Shown here one piece after another: positions 17,850 through 26,932 of a DNA stretch of 27,407 bases. The DNA comes from Reticulitermes lucifugus (lineage: Eukaryota; Arthropoda; Insecta; Blattodea; Rhinotermitidae). The DNA is taken from positions 1-27,407 of the forward strand of contig JAKCWW010008001.1 in NCBI GenBank assembly GCA_026260175.1. Direction: 5' to 3'. A model generated the notes under the pieces. That model saw only the letters and a list, made by a program, of their open reading frames with translations. It did no database searches and had not been told where the DNA came from. How positions within the stretch are numbered: the stretch's first letter is position 1; each line of letters opens with the position of its first letter. A program made the translations under genes and the position numbers.

Positions 17850-18124
17850 CGGTGTTCTCCCTAGAACAGGCCATGAAGGCCCAGAGGGGGAGTAGAGGTA
17901 AAGCTCTACTCTTTCTTTAACCTTGGCGTTAGATGGGTGTGGGTGGTCAACGCCACGCCCCAACCACTTTACCCCCAGGAATGACCCGGTACCCGTTGTA
18001 TAGGAGGCTGGGTGGGCCCCAGGGCCAGTCTGGACAGGTGCGGAAAATCTCGCCCCACCGGGATTCGATCCCTGGACTGTCCAGCCCGTAGCGAGTCGCT
18101 ATACCGACTGAGCTATCCCGGCCC
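17850..18124 (-). mobile_element. tRNA-derived SINE, copy B (near full length)
   Basis: On the minus strand the head reads GGGCCGGGATAGCTCAGTCG (A box), with the B box GGGATCGAATCCC. The body contains CCAGACTGGCCCTGGGGCCC. The 3' end keeps both stem-loops of copy A: GAGTAGAG/CTCTACTC (17890-17897 with 17904-17911 in plus coordinates) and GGCC-TTCAT-GGCC. This copy has the best A and B boxes of the three and is probably the youngest. Confidence 0.92.
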
Positions 18125-18309
18125 ACCCTCCATCTAGTGCTGCGGTTAATAATGCATAGGGATTCACTGCTGATGAAATAGTCTGAGTGCCTCCTTGACA
18201 TTAACTTAAAAACATAGTGAGATGAAAGCTGACACCCTGAAATATGAACACAATGAAGCACAATCTCAGAAGGTACTGCAGAACGATCACTCAAGGAGTA
18301 AACATCAGG

Positions 18310-18530
18310 TATCAAAACCTTGGGTCACCACTCCACAAGATGGGAGGTTCCAGGTTCAATTCCTGGTAGGGTCCTTCCTTCTGTCCGCATTCAGTAGCCT
18401 TGGTGGTAAAGTGCGGCCGGAATGTAGTGCTGACAACTCTGCCGTCCTAGTTGTGCCGAATGTCAAAGTATGGATGGAAGCCCAACATTCCATCCCCCTG
18501 TGAGTCTACATGACTTGTTATGGTAAAGCT
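18310..18530 (+). mobile_element. SINE fragment, other tRNA-like family
   Basis: A B box lies in CCAGGTTCAATTCCTGG, itself able to pair as CCAGG/CCTGG like a T arm. It is preceded by a weak tRNA-like stretch. The body includes GCCGTCCTAGTTGTGCCGAA and ends near CATTCCATCCCCCTG. The body differs from the copies at 15690 and 17850. Confidence 0.55.
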
Positions 18531-19534
18531 ATATATATGTCTTGAAACTTTCATGGCAAATAAATTCAGTAAAACCTCAGGCCAACAGCCATGTCAGGTG
18601 GTTCATGTGCTACACACTCAAGACAATTTATTTGTATGTTTAAATTAAAAAGAAAATAATCTTTGCATCATGGAACAAGAGTTCATAAGTTGAGGTCAGT
18701 TTGTATGTAGTTTATTTAACAGCAAAGTCAGTGAATTGGGCTACACCGCATCAAGTTGACAGTTAATACCCAAGAAGAGGCAAGAGCAAAGGTCTGAGGT
18801 AATGGTTATCTATGGCCTAAGATTACCTTACAAGATGTGGGCCCTATCCTACTCAAATTTCACCTTCTGGGGAAACTTATAGTTTGGGATTACTTGACTG
18901 CTTGACTTTATCCACTGTTTCGTATTCTGAACGGAATGTGTGTCCAGTGATTGAAACAAGGCCTTTCTATCATAAATGGACACATTTTCAGCTAAGGACA
19001 GAAGCAGGCCCACTTTCCAAAACAATGTGCTGTGTTTGCAATACTAAACACAAAACAGTCCAGAAACCAAGGAATCCCAAGGGTAATACACCACTGTCAG
19101 GACCCTTAGAAATTCAACATTTTCTCAGCTACTCATGATCACAAGTGCATTTCATTTGACCTACTACAAACTGTTAGGTCTGCATATGACATATATAAAA
19201 TTGGTCTTTGCTTTAATAGGGAGCTGGGTACCCCCATTTAGATACTTTCTTTGTGGTAATTCAGTAAGATTAGTATTTAATTATAACTTGTATTTGTTTA
19301 AAACCTGGTGATACTTTAAAGTGTAAGTTCAGTTCAACTCTGGTGTTACAAATGCATGTGGGTGAGATTTAAGGTTCTGAGATAGAGTATGACGCCGTTT
19401 AGATTGGTAAATGGTTGCAGATGTTTTGCAGAAACTTCAAGCCTTCATCTTCTGGGTAGGCAAGCTCATATGAAATGACTATTTACAAACTGACGTGGCA
19501 TCATGCCCTAGAACACTTACATCTTCATCTACTT
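18531..19534. other. Intergenic, mostly unrecognised
   Basis: An 84-codon open frame at 18884-19138 has no recognisable motif; the segment may be another dispersed repeat. Near 19395-19470 a motif similar to the CTGA...GAAAC-like repeats is seen on the minus strand, as CCAGAAGATGAAGG. Confidence 0.4.
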
Positions 19535-19760
19535 AATGATGTTCTAATAATAATGTTGCTTCTAATTGGGGTACTGTTAAGCATGGTGTACCGCAGGGAT
19601 CAATACTGGGACTGCTGCTGTTTTTACTGTATATAAACAATGTGCCTAAAGTCACAATTAATATGTATTCAAATGTTACCCTAAAACAATACTATTTGCA
19701 GATGACACAAGTGTAATTGTCAACAGCCCCAATTATTTTGATTTTGAACGAATTATTAAT

Positions 19761-20525
19761 ATGGTTTTTAAAAATATGAATGAATGGTTCAAAGCAAATT
19801 TACTTTCCTTAAATTTTGATAAAACTTATTTCATGAAATTTCAAACTAAAAACAGCTCTCTTAATGAAATGAATATTACTAACAACAACAAAATAATATC
19901 AAACACCTCTAATCTAAAATTTCTAGGATTCATAATTGACAACACATTGTCCTGGAAAAGTAATATTGATATGATTGCTCCTAAATTAAGCCAGACCTGT
20001 TTTATAGCTAGTGATCAAACCGTTTTTATCAAGAGATACCCTAAAGATGATCTATTATGCGTATTTCCACGCCATTATGACTTATGGGCTAATATTTTGG
20101 TAAATTCCTCACACAGTGGAAATATCTTTAAGCTACAAAAGAGACCCATTAGAATAATAATGGGAGCCAGACCTAGAGATTCTTGTAGAGAACTTTTTAA
20201 AGTTTTAAAAATATTACCTTTAACATCTCAATATATTTTTTCTTTAGCCCTGTTTGTTGCTAACAATAAAGTTTATTTAAGGACAATTCTGAAGTACATA
20301 ACATTAAAACTAGGAATAACTCTTAATCTTTTTCAACTATCATCTCATTTAACAATTTATCAGAAGGGATCTTGCTATTTTTGCATCACTGTGTATAATA
20401 ATCTTCCCTCCAAAATAGGGAAACTATCACATAATATTAAACAATTTAAAGCAGCTCTTAGGGATTTCCTACAACTCCATTCTTTTTACACCTTAGTGGA
20501 ATACTTTGATTACAAAATTAATTAA
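19761..20525 (+). pseudogene. LINE reverse transcriptase C-terminal part, open
   Basis: The frame of 254 codons covers the thumb and C-terminal region. Blocks include MNEWFKANLLSLNFDKT, LKFLGFIIDNTLSWKSNI and RIIMGARPRDSCRELFK. Blocks of this kind are shared with the copy at 9353-9541 (DSCRELF against VSCKNLF; ILPLTSQYIFSLALFV against [16 protein letters not shown]). The frame extends upstream through FADDTSV to about 19690, where a frame change separates it from the VPQGSILG part. It is not a host gene. Confidence 0.88.
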
Positions 20526-20783
20526 TTTTCTTTTATATACATTGTATGTTTGACTTGTGATGTACTCATTCTGTTATTTGGGTCCTTGGGATGAGCATTT
20601 TAAACATGTTGTGTTCTCTGATGTGATGCACTCAGTTGTTCTCTTGGGAGTTGTATTTTGTATGTCTGATTGTTGTGTTGTTTTTTTATGACTTGTATTG
20701 CCTGTATTGTGTTCTGCTGTTGTGTTTTGACTTGTTCCGTATCCAAAGTCTGTGTTGCCTGATTTGGATTTCTAGGATATGAA

Positions 20784-20808
20784 AATAAATAATAATAATA
20801 ATAATAAT
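20784..20808. repeat. AAT microsatellite (LINE tail)
   Basis: AAAT units are followed by AAT repeats directly at the 3' end of the LINE copy. Confidence 0.9.
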
Positions 20809-21170
20809 GCACCATTGTACTCCACTGTTTGCATGCATACATCTTCAAATTTTTCCCACTAACCCGTACATGGCCTACTCAACGGCAATGTATTCCCTGT
20901 CATTTTCACGCGCTCAATGTCGAAGCCACTCACACAGAGAATCGCCGTATGTTCTCTGAGCGCTGCCCTGAACCACTAACAGGAAAGTTCGTTCTATTTA
21001 TATCATATTGATAATCCCTGATTTCTAGGTCTTGTAAATTTTTCCAGACGGCTTGTATCCGTTACACTTACATACCAATGCATGGCAAAATTTAATCTCT
21101 TTTCTGTGACAACATGGATCATACGTCACGTCTGTTTATCCAACTGGACTTTTAAGCACAGATTATACAT
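20809..21170. other. Intergenic, nothing recognised
   Basis: A 60-codon open frame at 20829-21011 has no recognisable domain. The stretch at 20860-20980 is richer in GC than its surroundings and may be a repeat remnant. Confidence 0.4.
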
Positions 21171-21751
21171 CAGGAGTTCTTAACCTTTTTTATGCCATTG
21201 ACCCCTTTGAGACTTTGGTGAAACCTGTAGACCCCGGACCCCTGCACAGAAAAAAAGTATTTAAATGCACAAAATAAAATACGTAGATATAGAATCTATA
21301 TCTATGTATAACAATCTGTGTTATAGTTTTTATGACACAGGAAACCAATTACGCTAAAACACAATTTCCAAAATATTGAAAAATAGCAACTATGTAATAT
21401 GGTAATATATACGTAATTCTTTATTAATCCATTAAACCAATAACAAGGCAGTAAATACATTTAAAAGATAGGCAAGTTGAAATGAAATTTAATTTTTCTA
21501 AAAAGACATTTTAGTGCGAAGGCAAATGTGTTTTGGTTTCCCTTTCTTAGGCTGTAATAATTGTAGATAGTGAGAATTTATTGAAGTCAAGAAACATTTT
21601 TGGAGTCTAAGAGACCATAGATTACTGTGTTACCTACATTAATTATTGAAAGTTAAATTTCAGTTAGCGGTTAGTGAAAATAAAGTTGTAATTTTTTTCC
21701 CCATCGAAGGTCACGCACCGCGTGAAATCTATCCCAGGTTAAGAACGGCTG
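21171..21751. mobile_element. Non-autonomous hAT-like element
   Basis: The ends are CAGGAGTTCTTAACCTTTT and, inverted, CAGCCGTTCTTAACCTGGG; they share GTTCTTAACCT. Flanking 8-mers TTATACAT (21163-21170) and TCATACGT (21752-21759) match at six of eight positions, as an aged 8-bp hAT target duplication would. The interior is 581 bp in all, AT-rich and non-coding. GACCCC repeats lie near the left end and there is a 14-bp-arm palindrome at 21280-21308. It ends about 250 bp upstream of the PAK1IP1 start codon. Confidence 0.8.
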
Positions 21752-21759
21752 TCATACGT

Positions 21760-21999
21760 AACCTTTAAATGTGGCAGGTATGTCCACACATCATCTAGTA
21801 TAGGGCATATCTACTTTGACCACAGAATACTTCGACCAACAGCATAAACCTAACTCTGTACATTCCGTTACAAAGTTTAATCCACGGATTGGAGCTGTGA
21901 ATTCCATGTGGAGGCCGGAACTGTTATCTGTGGTGCCAAGGCAGTCTGTAAAAGTGTGGTTGTCATCTGCGTTTTGTAGTCTATATTTTATGAAATAAA
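21760..21999 (+). promoter_or_regulatory. PAK1IP1 upstream region / probable 5' UTR
   Basis: This 240-bp stretch between the hAT-like element and the start codon must contain the transcription start, unless the promoter lies inside the element. No TATA box is evident. A 30-codon upstream ORF, 21906-21998, would be translated if transcription starts upstream of it. Confidence 0.4.
21906..21998 (+). other. Possible upstream ORF ending next to the PAK1IP1 start
   Basis: The ATG at 21906 opens 30 codons that end with ATG-AAA-TAA (21990-21998). The stop ends one base before the PAK1IP1 ATG at 22000. It only matters if the mRNA starts upstream. A start at the inner ATG would give a two-codon ORF with the same stop. 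Confidence 0.4.
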
Positions 22000-22083
22000 A
22001 TGCCCGTTCCAGACTTGGAAATAATTGTTGGAACTTATGAGGAGTTTTTGTTGGGATATAAGACCGTTAAAAAGGAAGACTCA
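22000..22083 (+). CDS. PAK1IP1: PAK1IP1 exon 1
   Basis: 28 codons, MPVPDLEIIVGTYEEFLLGY onward. The V-G-x-YE-x-x-L-x-GY pattern matches the N-terminus of the family. Donor TCA|GTAAGT, phase 0. Confidence 0.93.
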
Positions 22084-25000
22084 GTAAGTCATAAGAAGAA
22101 AATTTAAAATGGGAGTGAATGTTGTATACAAGGTTAAGGATGACATTATTAGTAATACGAATGATGTTTTTCTCCATTTTCAGGGCTGCTGTTTAGTTCA
22201 GAGTTTTGCTGACCATTCCCATCGAGCAAGTATTCGAAGTGTGTGCGCAAATGGTAAATTTATGGCATCAGGCAGTGCAGATGAAACAATTCATGTGTAT
22301 GACATGAAAGCTCGCAAGGAATCGGGAATGCTTGTTCATCATAATGGTAAGGTAAAAATGAAATATAGAATATATGGCGTAACATTAAACTAAAAGTGAT
22401 AAGATAACAGAGTTGGGAAACTCACAATAATAAATGGAATAATGCACTGTCGTACATTAAGTCTTTCACTGTAGTTTTTATTGTTACTACAAACCCAAAT
22501 GTGATATATGTTGCAGAGCTTAGCGCTCCTGGAGCTACTTACTTTCTTGTATCTTGTGATGGAATTTGTAAACTGCTATATACAAGTGATCACATGTTTC
22601 AGCTCATAGGGGTTCAGTCACTTCTGGTCAGTGCTTAAGTGAAATAAAAGTCGGTCGACATGTCTTCCACTTTGCTATTCTTTTCTGCAGGAATTGTTTG
22701 AATGTAGAGGTTGTAGGGTTTGCAGATCTTCAGTCAACATTTCTGTGGCAAGGGCATATACCAGTCACTGAGGGGTGAATATTATACTTAGTAATTGTCT
22801 TCTATAAATACATTGCTTTCACTTGTTCCGATGCATTCAGATTGCTCACTCTTCGGTTTTCCTTATGCGTCTGTAACCTGTATTGTACAGAGACATTTTT
22901 ATAATGATGTACATCAGTCTATACTTGGACCATTTCACACACCAGCAAGCTGTGTAGCAGTCACTTTTGTAGTTTGCTGTGGGTCAGGGTCCATGTGTTA
23001 TGGTTCATTGCATTGCAGGTACTGTTATATTTTGTACTTGCCATATTTAAAGAAGGTGCTGGAAATGGTTTCCTTTGGCTTACAAACATGCATCATATCT
23101 GACTGACATGTTCATTGTACAACAAAGATCCACTGATGATCACTACATTCTGAATGCTTTCTTGCATATAATGCATTATAATATATATTATATTATATAT
23201 ATATTATAATATATATGTATCTTAATTTGTGCAGCTCAGTGAATGGCTTTACTTTCAGGGATCATCTCAAAGTGAATGCACTTGTTGTTAAATGTACACT
23301 GTACACTCTTAAAAGTTTGTTTTTAATTGCATGAGTAAACTTTCAGCCTTTTAACTTAAATGTTAGTCCTTTAAAGTTCTAGTTATTTTATGTTATGATG
23401 TTGATGATGAAATCAGTTGTATCCTGGGCAAAGAAGGATATAAATCTGTATGCAGTACAACATGCACTATACTAATTAATCTTGTAACATGTAAGTTAAC
23501 TAACATGAACTTTTATGCAGGGACTGTAAATTGCCTGTCATTTTCACCAAACGGATCTCATTTACTGAGTGGTGCTGATGATGGCAGTATAGCTGTAGTC
23601 CGAACTGGAAGTTGGCAGTTAGAGAAAGTGTTTGCCAAGGCACACAAAGGGGAAGGTAAGCTGCTTGAATATAAATTTGCATGCAACAAGAAAATATATT
23701 TAATACTATAGTCAAAGGAAATGTGTAGTAATGGGCCAGGCTATGACATCACTTTGTTAGCAGTTAAGAGTACAGTCATGTGTTACTGACAGTGGACTTG
23801 TCTTGTATTTCAGCTGTGACATCCCTGAGTGTCCACCCAAGTGGAAAACTAGCTTTGTCAGTGGGCTGTGATGCTACCCTTCGAACCTGGAATCTCGTCA
23901 AGGGTCGACAGGCCTATGCTAGTAACTTAGGAAAGTAAGTGTAATTATGCTCCTGTCTTTCAGGCTGATATATTCAGCACTTAAGCACTGGTGTACTTCA
24001 TGGCTGTGAGATGTCCAACTGTTTGTGTTTAATTAGTTACTTTGTTGGATTTGTCTTGTTTTTTTATGTTAGCGGATGAAAAATTTTCAGTCTAATCTAT
24101 CTTCTCACAATGTTTCCCTTTTCCTGTCTTCCCTGCTCTTTTTTCTTAATGTTGGCCAATACTTGGCTGAACCATTATCTTGTGTATTGTCCCATAGGTC
24201 TTTCCTTTAAATGCTAATTCTCATGTTTTTCTTAGTGTCCTTGTTCTGTCCATTATTTTTCCTTAATCAAACCATTGTAATTATGTCTACAAACTCTACT
24301 CAAACATTTGATTCACACTTCAAAACATTTTATTTGTAATTCTACCCCATCTTGTTTTCCCTCCATTACTTCTCAGAATTTCATAGCTGATGTTCATGTT
24401 TTGCTTTTGTGTTTCTCTTTTGAAGGGTCCATATTTCAGAATTCAATGCCAAACTGGTTTTAAATATACTTTATAGAATGTTCTGGGATATCTGTGTTCA
24501 GTAATGTTCCTCTTATAATGTAATAGAATTTAGAACTGTTTTGTATTTTTCTCCTGATCTGATTGACTTTGATAGCTAGGAAGATGAAAATAAGTAGTTT
24601 ACTTACTGGACAACAGGTGTAGTATACATATATAGCAGTTTACCATGAGTTTGAGACATATATTTAATTTTAATTGAATTTTATTTGGGCATTTTTAAAA
24701 CTCCAAAAATAGGCCTGTACTAATTGGTTAATACACTGCAGTGCAATAAACAATAATACTTAGCTACCATGATCAAAAGCAGTATTAATAAAATTGTGGA
24801 ATTTTGATGATGCTCTGTAAAGCATGTTTTTTTTTTGTTTTATTTGTTTGTTTGTTTGTTTGAAGGAATCGCACTGGCAAGGGGAGAGGTGTGTCTTGTT
24901 TATTGTGGTCAGCAGATGGCAGCCTGTATGTTGTAGCGGTTGGTACTGAAGTGTATGTGTATGATGTACACACAGCTGGCATAATTCACACTGTCCAATT

Positions 25001-26932
25001 GGCAAAGAAGGTTACATGCATCTGTTTCAGTCAGGTAAATTGAAGTTTCTGGAAGTGTTTCAAATCTTGGTACAGAACTTTTGCAAAATACAGGTCCTCC
25101 ACGATTTTATTTGTAGTTTTATCCTGAAAACAGTTTCCTTAGCTTGACGTCACATAGATCAAAACTAATTTGCCTGTAAGCGTTAATTCCTATCTTTTTC
25201 TCTCTATTTAATATTAAATAACATGTCCTTGCACTTTTTACAGTTATACTAAGAGCAAACTACAAGTCACAAAAAACCAACACTGTACATACTAGTTGTC
25301 AAATAAACAACCATATTTCGACCCATTTTACGTGGTTGTTCTCAGGGAGTGTTGTTTCAAAAACATGTGACCAAGCTTAACGTTGAACACATCTCATGTG
25401 ACCAAGGTTTGCATTAATAAGTCTGTGATGGCTAGCAATTTTTTGTGGCATAAATATATGTACAGTTACACTGAGTTTGGTTTTTGTCTTGTTCTCTTTG
25501 TTCTTATAGTTTAGTGACCTTTATATTAATGTAAACCATGGAATTTGATTACATGTCTTTGAAACACTGCTTTCTGAAGATGACTGTGTACAGTGGGTCA
25601 AAACATTTTGAGTAATAATAAATGGTTTTTGATCTGACAACCGGGTGTGTACATTGTTGGTTCTTTGTGATTTATTTATTAGAAGGTTACACAGTCAGAC
25701 ATGGAACAGTCAAAGACAACAAATATAACACCAATTGCATTGTATATAGATGGTTTGCCAAGTGGATGGGTATGTGATGTGATAAATCAGTCATTGTGCT
25801 ATAGAGGCAGAATGCAGCTGCACTGTTAGTTAAATACCAGTCTTGCCAGTTAACTGGTGGTGTCCAAGTTCATCCTAATGTATAATGGTTACAGGACACT
25901 GAACTTGCTATTGGAGACGATGGTGGAACATTGTCATTTCACAGTATCTCTGACAAAAAGCAGCTAAATACACTTGTGGCACATGAACACAGAATCAAGT
26001 GTGTAAGTTCTGTCAGCATCAAAGAAGATAACTTTGTAGTCTCAGCTTCAAGTGATGGCCAAATCAAGCTATGGAATTACAAGGTAATTCAATTGTCTTT
26101 GATTATTGCTGCAAACTTTACCACCAAACATTTCTTGTATTTGTTTGTAATATTGTTTGTAAATAATAGGATAGAAACTTAAAAACCAGTACAGATATAC
26201 CAATGTATATGAAGCATTAATACTTCAGTAGGGTTACATTTGCCATAGAGAGGAGGAACTTAACACAAGATTGTGTAACGATTTGATTTGACTTTTCATT
26301 CTGTGACAAAAGGAATACTGTTTATGTACAAAAATCTCTTATTCTGGGTCACTAAAAACAAAACCTACAATCGTTTGAAGTACAGTGGGATATGGCACGA
26401 AAACAAGGAACATTCTTGTGTTTATAGGATGATGGGAAACTCTTTTATGTTAGCATAGAATAACCAAGAGGGGTGGGCATTAAGTGAGCCTTGTACCATG
26501 ACCAGCATTTACGTATTATGTGTCCACTTTCTTAATATTTAGCACTCCACCAGTCCTGCATCTTGTATGCTGCACGGTAACTTGACTTAGGACAGTCATT
26601 TGGTTGTATAAATGTTAAAGTTAAGCATGTAATGTCCTCTGTTGCAGAATGGGAAGGTGACAGAGGTCTGTTGCACTAACAGTAATTGTCGTATTACCTG
26701 TTTGGTGATTCTGCAAGCATTAGAGTCTAGACAAGGTAACAAACATGCAGCACAAGGGGCTACGCAAAAGTGTAATGGTGGTGAGGAAGAAGCTCTGAAG
26801 TCAAAGCAGCCAAGAAAAGACAGTGGACATTCAGAATCTGTTAACAAAGTACTTGATAATAGAGCTAAGAAGTCATGTTCATTAGATGTCACATGTACTA
26901 GGGGTCAGAAGTGGTTGGTTGAAGAAGTGTAA
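22000..26932 (+). CDS. PAK1IP1: PAK1IP1/Mak11-type WD40 protein, complete
   Basis: A homologue of p21-activated kinase-interacting protein 1 (yeast Mak11), a nucleolar WD40 beta-propeller needed for 60S ribosomal subunit maturation; in vertebrates it also binds and inhibits PAK1. Seven exons join in phase: 22000-22083, 22184-22346, 23521-23655, 23814-23934, 24866-25034, 25895-26083 and 26648-26932, giving 381 residues, close to the 392 of the human protein. WD-type units are seen at about 39-69 (SGSADETIHVYD), 80-110 (LLSGADDGSIAVV), 124-154 (SVGCDATLRTWN), 177-205, 225-240 (IGDDGG) and 254-285 (SASSDGQIKLWN). A basic, polar tail follows from about 312 but is less lysine-rich than in mammals. 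An in-frame TGA lies seven bases upstream of the ATG, so the start is well fixed. Introns 2, 4, 5 and 6 are 0.6-1.2 kb. Confidence 0.96.
22184..22346 (+). CDS. PAK1IP1: PAK1IP1 exon 2
   Basis: Residues 29-82 plus one base of 83, containing ADHSHRASIRSV and SGSADETIHVYDMK. Acceptor ATTTTCAG, donor AATG|GTAAGG. Confidence 0.95.
23040..23075. repeat. Short dispersed repeat shared with 3861-3895
   Basis: It has GCCATATTTAAAGAAGGTGC and then GGTTTCCTT. The same block with few changes occurs in ENOSF1 intron 5. Confidence 0.4.
23167..23220. repeat. AT-rich palindromic tract
   Basis: About 50 bases of TATAAT/ATATTA units, imperfectly self-complementary, in PAK1IP1 intron 2. Confidence 0.8.
23521..23655 (+). 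CDS. PAK1IP1: PAK1IP1 exon 3
   Basis: Residues 83-127 plus one base of 128, containing TVNCLSFSPNGSHLLSGADD and FAKAHKGE. Acceptor TTATGCAG, donor GAAG|GTAAGC. The usual W of the WD dipeptide is V here (IAVVRT). Confidence 0.95.
23814..23934 (+). CDS. PAK1IP1: PAK1IP1 exon 4
   Basis: Residues 128-167 plus two bases of 168. It contains SVHPSGKLALSVG and DATLRTWNLVKGR, the most conserved part of the family. Acceptor ATTTCAG, donor GAAA|GTAAGT. Confidence 0.96.
23935..24865 (+). other. PAK1IP1 intron 4
   Basis: T-rich and otherwise unrecognised. It ends in a T run and TTTG repeats (24828-24862) that form the pyrimidine-rich tract of the exon 5 acceptor. Confidence 0.6.
24866..25034 (+). CDS. 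PAK1IP1: PAK1IP1 exon 5
   Basis: Residues 168-224, with GVSCLLWSADGSLYVVAVG and LAKKVTCICFSQ. The acceptor TTTGAAG is atypical (AAG rather than CAG/TAG), but no other AG nearby keeps frame. Donor CAG|GTAAAT, phase 0. Confidence 0.9.
25267..25670. mobile_element. Inverted-repeat element in intron 5
   Basis: The left end TCACAAAAAACCAACACTG and the complement of the right end, TCACAAAGAACCAACAATG, match. The similarity continues inward through TGTACAxAC, GTTGTC and a GGGTC(G/A)AAA block for about 70-80 bases. About 250 non-coding bases separate the arms. It is a MITE or two copies of one repeat inserted head to head. No clear target duplication was identified. Confidence 0.7.
25895..26083 (+). 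CDS. PAK1IP1: PAK1IP1 exon 6
   Basis: 63 codons, residues 225-287, containing ELAIGDDGGTLSFHSI, VAHEHRIKCV and VVSASSDGQIKLWNYK. Acceptor GTTACAG, donor AAG|GTAATT, phase 0 at both ends. Confidence 0.96.
26084..26647 (+). other. PAK1IP1 intron 6, nothing recognised
   Basis: AT-rich intron with no recognisable repeat. Confidence 0.55.
26648..26932 (+). CDS. PAK1IP1: PAK1IP1 exon 7, stop codon
   Basis: Residues 288-381 and TAA. It begins NGKVTEVCCTNSNCRITCLV, matching the last propeller strands, then a polar tail with KSKQPRKDSG and RAKKS. Acceptor TGTTGCAG. The tail is shorter and less basic than the mammalian one. Confidence 0.93.
   Translation, partial: NGKVTEVCCTNSNCRITCLVILQALESRQGNKHAAQGATQKCNGGEEEALKSKQPRKDSGHSESVNKVLDNRAKKSCSLDVTCTRGQKWLVEEV

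Larger units (their letters stand above)
19535..20808 (+). mobile_element. Jockey/CR1-like LINE, 3' half
   Basis: This is a second copy of the LINE family found at 8825-11626, in the opposite orientation. It starts within the reverse transcriptase ([17 protein letters not shown]), has a frame change before [11 protein letters not shown], and then an open frame to a stop at 20523-20525. A 3' untranslated region of about 260 bases ends in an AAT repeat (20784-20808). 5' truncation with a 3' microsatellite tail is typical of target-primed reverse transcription. No clear target-site duplication was found. Confidence 0.88.
22347..23520 (+). other. PAK1IP1 intron 2
   Basis: It contains a repeat remnant near 22795-23106 that shares a block with 3861-3895, and an AT palindromic tract at 23167-23220. 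No further exon is needed for phase or alignment. Confidence 0.6.

Noticed and set aside
17850-18124. A tRNA gene on the minus strand, with good A and B boxes.
   Set aside because: No matching acceptor stem or proper anticodon arm. The sequence continues into a body shared with two other copies, so it is a SINE.
17947-18315. A 122-codon minus-strand protein.
   Set aside because: Most of it is a translation of SINE copy B. Similar peptides are commonly predicted by mistake from this type of repeat.
19761-20525. A 254-codon host gene on the plus strand.
   Set aside because: Its blocks match the degenerate LINE copy at 9353-9541 and follow directly on a FADD reverse transcriptase motif; an AAT tail ends the element.
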